Assembly: GCA_002717185.1 (NCBI GenBank)
Contig: PBDC01000036.1
Location: 46,084 to 61,630 of the forward strand
Direction of reading: 5' to 3'
DNA: 15,547 nt
Source: Rhodospirillaceae bacterium
Lineage (GTDB): Bacteria; Pseudomonadota; Alphaproteobacteria; UBA8366; GCA-2717185
The notes beneath the pieces were generated by a model. That model had not been told where the DNA came from and did not search any database. It worked only from the letters and a program-made list of their open reading frames with translations. Positions 6,941 through 12,981 of this stretch are shown here, piece after piece. Each line of letters starts with the position of its first letter. Positions within the stretch are counted from its first letter, which is position 1. Position numbers and translations under genes: made by a program.

Positions 6941-7813
6941 TTGCCCAAAAAAATTCGTCTTGGTCTCCAGGTACCTCAAGCAGGTCCCAATGCATTTGCC
7001 AGTTTTGTGAAAGACTTTGTCCATCACGCGCATTCTGCTGGATTTACCAAATTTTGGGTCGGCGACCACATTTTGATGGGGGGGTTCGCTCACCGTGCAA
7101 AGGAACATGAAACGTTCCTCGAGCCTCTAGTATTGTTGTCGTATATAGCTGGAAAATTGGACAACATAGAACTCGGCACTAGCATATTAGTTGTTCCCTA
7201 TCGAAATGCCTTCTCCCTTCTGAAAAGTATTACGACGCTCGCTCACTTAACCCAACATTCTTTCGCAGTCGGCATTGGCGCGGGATGGGCTGAACATGAA
7301 TTTGATGCGCTTGGCGTCCCATTCAGGTCACGCGGTCAGCTCACCGATGAATTTTGTGAGTTATTTACAAAACTGCGCGACGCGCCGGACGAAGCTTGGT
7401 CTGTCGGGCAGTATGAATATGGCGGTAGTGGTTTCGAACCACGCCTGAATACGCGCACGAATATCTGGGTGGGTGGTAACAGTAAAGCCGCTCGTCGTCG
7501 CACTGCTCGATGGGGTGATGCCTGGCAACCGACCGGCTTAACAGTCAACGCAATGCGTGAGGGAATTACTGAACTAGGCCAGTTATGTATGGAAGCGGAG
7601 CGTGATCCCGCGCAAATCGAAATTGGATTGCGGCTTCGCATCCGACCTACACCTGACGCCTCTCCTCAATACATTGGTGACCTACTCGGTCCATACATCG
7701 ACCTTGGCGTTACAGACTTCCTGCTCGAAATTAACACCCGTGAACGCCAACGTGCATTAGACTCAATCGATCGGGTGGTTGCTTCAGCGCAGATGGCTAA
7801 CTTAATGGCTTGA
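6941..7813 (+). CDS. LLM class flavin-dependent oxidoreductase
   Basis: This 290-residue protein belongs to the luciferase-like monooxygenase superfamily (TIM barrel using reduced FMN or F420); the substrate is not evident. It opens with the family start 'KKIRLGLQVPQAGPN' (3-17) and has 'GFTKFWVGDHI' (about 34-44), 'LGTSILVVPYRNA' (about 79-91), 'GIGAGWAEHEFDALGVPF' (about 110-127) and 'IWVGGNSKAARRRTARWGDAW' shape near 176-196. The length is normal for F420-type or short LLM proteins. The frame is open from a TTG at 6911, but I chose the TTG at 6941 because GGGGA stands five bases upstream and the first beta strand follows at once. No ATG lies near the N terminus. A run of seven G (7078-7084) occurs within the coding sequence. 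The gene stands alone on plus. Confidence 0.87.
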   Translation: MPKKIRLGLQVPQAGPNAFASFVKDFVHHAHSAGFTKFWVGDHILMGGFAHRAKEHETFLEPLVLLSYIAGKLDNIELGTSILVVPYRNAFSLLKSITTLAHLTQHSFAVGIGAGWAEHEFDALGVPFRSRGQLTDEFCELFTKLRDAPDEAWSVGQYEYGGSGFEPRLNTRTNIWVGGNSKAARRRTARWGDAWQPTGLTVNAMREGITELGQLCMEAERDPAQIEIGLRLRIRPTPDASPQYIGDLLGPYIDLGVTDFLLEINTRERQRALDSIDRVVASAQMANLMA

Positions 7814-8079
7814 TAACTGGCCTGGAGAAGAGAATTTTAGGTTCTACCATCGAGCAACAACAGAGCCATTGCACATTCGGTCGGTTCTTTCAGAAGTTCA
7901 TGAAGTGGCACGGACTGCCGTTTTGCCAACAGGTCCCATGCCGTTTGCCGCGATGTCTGTGTTCGAGATACTCGCCCTACACCTTTGTATCCAATAACAA
8001 GGTTCCTCGTTAGGATCGGGCACTTTCCCAAGCAGGACGAGCCGCTATTCCAGTTATAGGATTATTGTGACATTAACAA

Positions 8080-8829
8080 TTAGAAACCATAGCTATTCAT
8101 TATTTCTTTAAACTTCCCATTTTTATGCAATAAAAATAATCCTTCATTATAGTGTTGTAATCTTATCAGATTTTTGGGGTCTTTCTTTGAAAAAGCCATA
8201 TGAACATAAGCTCTTTTAAGTGGCTTCCCAACGGTGTGAATATCGTCTTGTATTCCTAGTTTTTGGGCTTCGAATAAGGCGACGGATCTCGCACTAACAA
8301 AAAAATCTATTCGTTTTTTGGATAGTAATTTTAGCCCATTTTCATAACCGTTTGTTTCTTTCTTTGTCAAATAATCTGCAGTATCAAACTCTTTTGTGAA
8401 TTTACCACCTCTATTGAAACCAATGGTATATTTAGATAATTCTTTTAAATTGTTGAATTCCTTAACTGGGTGAGACTTTAACGCAAACAGGTAAACTTCA
8501 TGAGCTGAGTACGGTGCTCCAAACCAATAGGACTCTAATCTTTTATTATTAAAATAGATTTCTGTAATTGCGTTACAAACTTTACCTTCTGTCGCATACT
8601 TTTGAGCTCGCTTCCAAGGATAGAATTCTTTTTTAATTTTATACCCCTGTGGTTCAAATATTTGTTTAATAATTTCTGCTGTATACCCTTCATTTTTTAG
8701 CATTTTACCATGGTGAGGCGGCCACTCGTAGCTACATAAAGATATTTGTTTACCTTCTGCATGAGCAAAGCTTGGCGTAACTATTAGCGAAAAAACGAAA
8801 AAGATTGCGGTATAGGTATACTTTGCCAC
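8080..8829 (-). CDS. Periplasmic solute-binding protein, family 3
   Basis: This 249-residue protein is an extracytoplasmic substrate-binding protein of the SBP_bac_3 type (amino-acid-like ligands in the family). The N terminus is a clear signal peptide: 'AKYTYTAIFFVFSLIV', then cleavage after A-H-A at about residue 24. The mature domain begins 'SLCSYEWPP' (30-38) and has 'GYTAEIIKQIFEPQGYKIK' (48-66), 'PWKRAQKYATEGK' (71-83) and a second lobe starting near 'YTIGFNRGGKF'. Cys32 and Cys85 could form a disulfide. The frame extends to an ATG at 8865, but GTG at 8829 follows a GGGGG ribosome site by five bases and the ATG lies almost at the predicted transcription start. No permease or ATPase genes adjoin, so this may be an orphan or sensory binding protein. 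It lies on the same strand as, and downstream of, the chemosensory operon. Confidence 0.85.
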   Translation of the reverse strand: MAKYTYTAIFFVFSLIVTPSFAHAEGKQISLCSYEWPPHHGKMLKNEGYTAEIIKQIFEPQGYKIKKEFYPWKRAQKYATEGKVCNAITEIYFNNKRLESYWFGAPYSAHEVYLFALKSHPVKEFNNLKELSKYTIGFNRGGKFTKEFDTADYLTKKETNGYENGLKLLSKKRIDFFVSARSVALFEAQKLGIQDDIHTVGKPLKRAYVHMAFSKKDPKNLIRLQHYNEGLFLLHKNGKFKEIMNSYGF

Positions 8830-8873
8830 GACAGCCCCCTGCATCAGAAAAAATAAGAAATACATTGTGTAAT

Positions 8874-8905
8874 TACATACTTCGACCCATAGGTTACCGT
8901 AACCT
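8874..8905 (-). promoter_or_regulatory. Promoter with overlapping palindromic operator
   Basis: On the minus strand AGGTTACGGTAACCT (8905-8891) is a perfect 7-bp dyad around one centre base. Inside it, TTACGG (8902-8897) can serve as a -35 box, exactly 17 bases before TATGTA (8879-8874) as -10. Transcription would start a few bases before the distal ATG and give a leader of roughly 35-40 bases to the GTG at 8829. A dyad over the -35 suggests repression by a dimeric regulator. This is pattern-based. Confidence 0.4.
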
Positions 8906-9059
8906 TAAAATCTCTCAGATTGTGCTGTCAAATCTTAATTTCATAGGTCTAAATGGTAGCTGCGATGAACCAAATTCCTGCCAAATGCCAACGTCCATTC
9001 ACAACATATAGTAGTTAAGATGTAATCGATACACCTGATAAGGGAACTAAGCATGTAAC

Positions 9060-9088
9060 GATACGGTACATCATCGGTGTCCCGTATC
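9060..9088. repeat. Hairpin GATACGG/CCGTATC
   Basis: GATACGG (9060-9066) pairs with CCGTATC (9082-9088). After one mismatch, ACA (9068-9070) pairs with TGT (9078-9080), leaving a seven-base loop. There is no T-tract on either side, so it is not an obvious terminator; it could be a protein-binding dyad or RNA structure. Confidence 0.35.
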
Positions 9089-9406
9089 TAATCAAACCTT
9101 CCAACTATGGTGCTCCTACACGTAACAAATAACATAATCCAAGGATAAGTTTGATTTACCCAATTTATTTTAGAATGCCAATAAACCTAAATAATAGGTT
9201 GGTTTAATGTATTTTTTTAAATTCGATCCTTAGTCGACTTTTATTGGTGCAACGATAAAAGTACTCATATTCTATAGACTTTACGCAAGTATAGAACGGC
9301 CGATATCAACATTCGCCCAAAATCGTCGAATGTATTTAGATTACGGTTTTATATACTTTCAGAAATTCACAATTCGTCTAACGTAATGCGGAAAGTGAGA
9401 TAAATA

Positions 9407-10912
9407 TCACTTTGATGGCAGTTGGAGGGGCTGGGATCCCGCCTCAAGCATTTGTTGCGAGTTTGATGTTTCAAAAGTATCGTTTTCATTAAATCGGAAA
9501 TAGTTAATGGCTTGTTGAAGATTTATGGACTGTTGTTCAAGGCTCTCAGACATCTCTGACATTTGTACAGCGGCAGAAGCACTATTTTGAACAGACTTAT
9601 CAAGATGCTGCATAGAATGATTAATTTGCGAAGCACCTGTATTTTGTTCCTCTGTTGTAGCTGAAATACTAACAACCAGATCTTTAGTCATTTCTATTTC
9701 TGGAAGTAAGTTTGCAAGCATAGCGCTGGTCGCCTCGGCCAATTCTCTACTCTCGCTGGCAGCTCTAAGAATTTCAGAGGAAGACTGTTTGCTCATATCG
9801 GCCAATTTGCTTACTTCAGATGCTACCACGGCAAACCCCTTACCATGCTCACCAGCACGAGCCGCCTCCACGGAGGCATTCAATGCAAGCAAGTCTATTT
9901 TCTTTGTAATTTCTTCGACAATAGTAATTCGTTCTGAAATGTCTTTCATTGAATCTGTCGTACGTTGTACTGCCTCTAAGCACTTCTTAGATTCATCCGC
10001 AACTAGCTCTGCTTTAGCTTCTGTTTCTTTCGCCCTATGTGAATTACCATTAATTGCATCGGCCATATCTGCAATCGCAGTTGAAGTCTCCTCGACGGAG
10101 CTCGCCTGAGTACTACCGCCTTCTGAGACCAAACTAGACGTAGACCGCAATTCTACACTTCCGGTAGCTACATTCGTTGATACATCAGAAATTGTCTTAA
10201 TAATTCTTGATAGCTGTTGGGTCATCAAATTAAAAGAATTGGATAAATGGCCAAACTCATCCTTAGACTCATGATTAACTTTTGTAGCCAAATTACCTAG
10301 ACTCAAATCGTTTACAGAAACCATCAATACCTTTAATGGTCTAAGAATCCGGAGACATAGAACGAGTAACACAAGAATGAGGACGATTATTTCAATAATT
10401 TTGTTGAAAACGATATGTGAGAACCCACCAATCAGTTGCTCCCAAATAATTTCATCAGAGGTATAAACAGCTAATTTACCTACTATCTTGTCATCCTTAG
10501 TAAGTTCAAAGATGAAGCGGATAGGGTTTTTTAGGTTAAAGGGATTATCATCTGATGCCGAACTAACAGCCTCTGTCTTTCTGCTGGTATTAAGGCTAGC
10601 ATGGCGGCTATGTTCTTCTGAATCTGAATTAAATGCTATCGCGCCGGAAACAGACGGGTTTTTGACCAAACCACTCACAATTCGGTGAATAACTTCCTCG
10701 TCAAGGTTCCACATAGCCTCTATGAGTGGAGACCTTATTGATTCGCTTGCAATTTTTACGTCATTGAAAACACGGCTTTTCGTGTTAGTGAATTCATTAT
10801 ACATCTGAATTGCCGTGATCACTAACGTGACCAAGAAATAAACAAAAACTGTTGTTCCCACTATTTTGAAAACGAGGGAGTGCCTCCAGGGCATTAGATT
10901 TTCCTGTGTCAT
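9407..10912 (-). CDS. Methyl-accepting chemotaxis protein
   Basis: This 501-residue inner-membrane chemoreceptor has TM1 at about 13-36, a periplasmic sensor of about 125 residues (37-165), TM2 at about 166-188, HAMP at about 188-240 and a coiled-coil signalling domain from 240 to about 475. The hairpin tip that contacts CheA/CheW is clear at 334-361 ('[14 protein letters not shown]', '[16 protein letters not shown]'). The sensor begins '[17 protein letters not shown]' (59-75), a pattern of single-Cache-like domains in HAMP proteins; the ligand is unknown. The C terminus ends QPLQLPSK and lacks the aromatic pentapeptide that tethers CheR/CheB. The ATG has AAGG seven bases upstream and lies 17 bases after the receiver-cyclase gene. 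It is third in the visible operon and presumably feeds the CheA encoded two genes upstream. Confidence 0.93.
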   Translation of the reverse strand: MTQENLMPWRHSLVFKIVGTTVFVYFLVTLVITAIQMYNEFTNTKSRVFNDVKIASESIRSPLIEAMWNLDEEVIHRIVSGLVKNPSVSGAIAFNSDSEEHSRHASLNTSRKTEAVSSASDDNPFNLKNPIRFIFELTKDDKIVGKLAVYTSDEIIWEQLIGGFSHIVFNKIIEIIVLILVLLVLCLRILRPLKVLMVSVNDLSLGNLATKVNHESKDEFGHLSNSFNLMTQQLSRIIKTISDVSTNVATGSVELRSTSSLVSEGGSTQASSVEETSTAIADMADAINGNSHRAKETEAKAELVADESKKCLEAVQRTTDSMKDISERITIVEEITKKIDLLALNASVEAARAGEHGKGFAVVASEVSKLADMSKQSSSEILRAASESRELAEATSAMLANLLPEIEMTKDLVVSISATTEEQNTGASQINHSMQHLDKSVQNSASAAVQMSEMSESLEQQSINLQQAINYFRFNENDTFETSNSQQMLEAGSQPLQLPSK

Positions 10913-10929
10913 ATTAAAACCTTGTTAGA

Positions 10930-12975
10930 TTATTTACTGAGAAATTCCCAAACCCCGTTCCACTGCTTAGGCTTTTCTTCTATCAGGCGCTCACAACGAT
11001 TAAGAAATACTTTAGAGGGGTTTAGGTTAGCATAAACCCCAGGTTCCTCAAACTCGCTAGACTTTTTAAAATGTTCCACCGCAGTATCGAAATTACCACT
11101 AAAATATGCTTGTAGTGCCTGATCAAAGGTTTCCTGTAAATTTTGTTGTAATGGCGAAGATTGACCCTTTTCACTAAGCAATTGAAAGCAATCAACCGGA
11201 GCATTTTTACCTTTAACAATTACCCTATCTATCAAACGATATTCGAAATAACTATCAGTTCGGTTTACAGTGCCCTCACTCATAAGATGATCCAACCCAT
11301 AAAGCTTGGCTGCACTTTCCATTCTAGAAGCAACATTGACCGCATCGCCGATGATAGTTAGATCTACCCGATTACTAGATGCCCCGATATCACAAAGTAT
11401 TACATCCCCGGTATTCACACCAATCCTAATGTGTATAGGATCGCGTGCCAATTCAGACGAAGAATTATTAAATACATCCAGGTTCGTTTTCATAGACAAA
11501 ACGGAACGTACGGCGTTAACTACAGAAATATCTTGATCGTCATCCAACCAAAATGCCATGCAGGCGTCCCCAATAAATTTATCAATGTCACCATCATGTT
11601 CAATAATAACGCCCGTTATTGAATCAAAAAGTCCGTTAATTTGTGAAACAATTTGTTCAGCTGAGTACCTTTCGCATCTATTTGTAAAGCCAACTATATC
11701 ACTAAAAAAAATCGTAGCTTTCTTATTTTGCGCAAACGTTTGGGAAGAATGATCTAAAAGAATTGATTTTTCTATAGCAATACGACGCGATGCCTTGGAT
11801 AGGTATTTTTGAATTTGTAAATTTTCAATACGCAAGTTACGTTCAGCTAATGTCTTCTCTACAGTTGCTAATAAACCGTCGTTGGTAAATGGTTTACTAA
11901 TGACAGCTGACGCACCAGTATTCATAACCATTTTAGAATCTGAGGCACTATCTCTGTCTGTGATAATGATCAATTCTATTTTTTTATCAGCCTCATCAAA
12001 TTTTAAATGTTTAACTAAATCAGGAACAGTACCGTCGATAGGATCAATTTCTGAAAGAATAAGAACAGCATTAAATGAATTAAGCCGGTGAACGGTTTCA
12101 CGAATTGTTTGACAGGTTTTTACAGTAAATCCTTGCTTACGGAGACTTTTTGCATTTGTCTGAACCAATGAATCATCGTGGCTTAATAAGATGAGATTTT
12201 CGCGCCCGGCAGGTGACGAAAACAATACTTTTTTCAGGCGATCCAAAAGTTCATCTATATCTAAAGGCTTGGTAACATACTCATCCACGCCGGACTCAAA
12301 CCCCATACTCTGATCTGCTGCAGATGTCAGAGTACTTGACATCATTACATAGATATCTCGGGTCAATTCAGAACGTCTAATTTCTTGGCATACCTCAAAA
12401 CCATTCATTTTAGGCATTTCGACGTCAAGAATAATCAAGTCGGGTTGAATTTTTTGTGCTTTTTCGAAACCTTCCAATCCATCAAAAGCTTGAAAAATCT
12501 CGTACCCGTTTTCTTCTAGTGGAGGAATCAAATGTCTATGAATAAGTTTTGAATCGTCAATTATTAAAATCTTTTTAGAAGCGTTCAATACTTTCCTAAT
12601 TGAACTGACTACAAGGTCAAACTCAGCCGGAAAATGAATAAAATCATCAAATTTAAATTCTACCTCGGTGGCAACCTCATAATCTGTAGAAAGTAAAATA
12701 GATTTTACCTCAGCGCCAAACAATAATTTCAATTTAGCCGAAAGATCGATAACTTTTTGTTCCTGTGTCTCCGATTGTAAAAGGATAATAGCGTTTGGAT
12801 TTGCGGAAATGGTTCCCGGCAAATCAATTAATTCGATATCACGATACGGTATTTTATCTTGGTCGCAATTGCGGGTTAAATAATTTCGATAAAAATCATT
12901 TTCTATACAAATATAAAGAATTTTATCATTTGTAAGATACTCAAGTGAATTTGTATGTTGGGTATTGACAGACAT
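10930..12975 (-). CDS. Multi-receiver class IIIb adenylate cyclase
   Basis: This 681-residue soluble protein joins receiver domains to a nucleotide cyclase. Residues 1-132 look like a degenerate receiver-like fold. Residues 135-250 are an intact receiver: acidic pair D140/D141, phospho-acceptor D184 in 'LDVEMPKMNG', K236. Residues 258-378 are a pseudo-receiver in which the acceptor Asp is Ser308, though K361 is kept. A linker (about 380-415) precedes the cyclase domain (about 418-600) with metal ligands D426 and D470, Lys466, Thr540, Asn547 and Arg551. Thr at the usual Asp position marks class IIIb, a group known to include bicarbonate-responsive adenylate cyclases. The C terminus (610-681) is a short helical tail ending 'WNGVWEFLSK', as often seen after such cyclases. 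It starts six bases after the CheA stop, with AGGG inside the end of the CheA gene, implying coupled translation. The expected role is cAMP synthesis controlled by CheA phosphotransfer to D184. Confidence 0.93.
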   Translation of the reverse strand: MSVNTQHTNSLEYLTNDKILYICIENDFYRNYLTRNCDQDKIPYRDIELIDLPGTISANPNAIILLQSETQEQKVIDLSAKLKLLFGAEVKSILLSTDYEVATEVEFKFDDFIHFPAEFDLVVSSIRKVLNASKKILIIDDSKLIHRHLIPPLEENGYEIFQAFDGLEGFEKAQKIQPDLIILDVEMPKMNGFEVCQEIRRSELTRDIYVMMSSTLTSAADQSMGFESGVDEYVTKPLDIDELLDRLKKVLFSSPAGRENLILLSHDDSLVQTNAKSLRKQGFTVKTCQTIRETVHRLNSFNAVLILSEIDPIDGTVPDLVKHLKFDEADKKIELIIITDRDSASDSKMVMNTGASAVISKPFTNDGLLATVEKTLAERNLRIENLQIQKYLSKASRRIAIEKSILLDHSSQTFAQNKKATIFFSDIVGFTNRCERYSAEQIVSQINGLFDSITGVIIEHDGDIDKFIGDACMAFWLDDDQDISVVNAVRSVLSMKTNLDVFNNSSSELARDPIHIRIGVNTGDVILCDIGASSNRVDLTIIGDAVNVASRMESAAKLYGLDHLMSEGTVNRTDSYFEYRLIDRVIVKGKNAPVDCFQLLSEKGQSSPLQQNLQETFDQALQAYFSGNFDTAVEHFKKSSEFEEPGVYANLNPSKVFLNRCERLIEEKPKQWNGVWEFLSK

Positions 12976-12981
12976 AATTAA

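Larger units (their letters stand above)
8830..9406. other. AT-rich intergenic region
   Basis: This 577-base stretch between the MCP and the solute-binding protein contains no gene I can support. It holds the palindrome and promoter at 8874-8905, a hairpin at 9060-9088, and a short AACCTA/TAGGTT inverted repeat (9184-9200) with seven T at 9212-9218. At the right end AAAGTGA (9392-9398) and TCACTTT (9407-9413) form a stem across the MCP stop codon, without a T-tract. Confidence 0.5.

Noticed and set aside
7425..7441. tRNA-like TTCGAA arm within GTGGTTTCGAACCAC
   Set aside because: It lies inside the LLM coding sequence and no acceptor, D or anticodon arms can be built around it.
7810..8031. 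Short overlapping frames on both strands after the LLM gene
   Set aside because: Neither has a supported start, and the two overlap almost completely; I recognise neither product.
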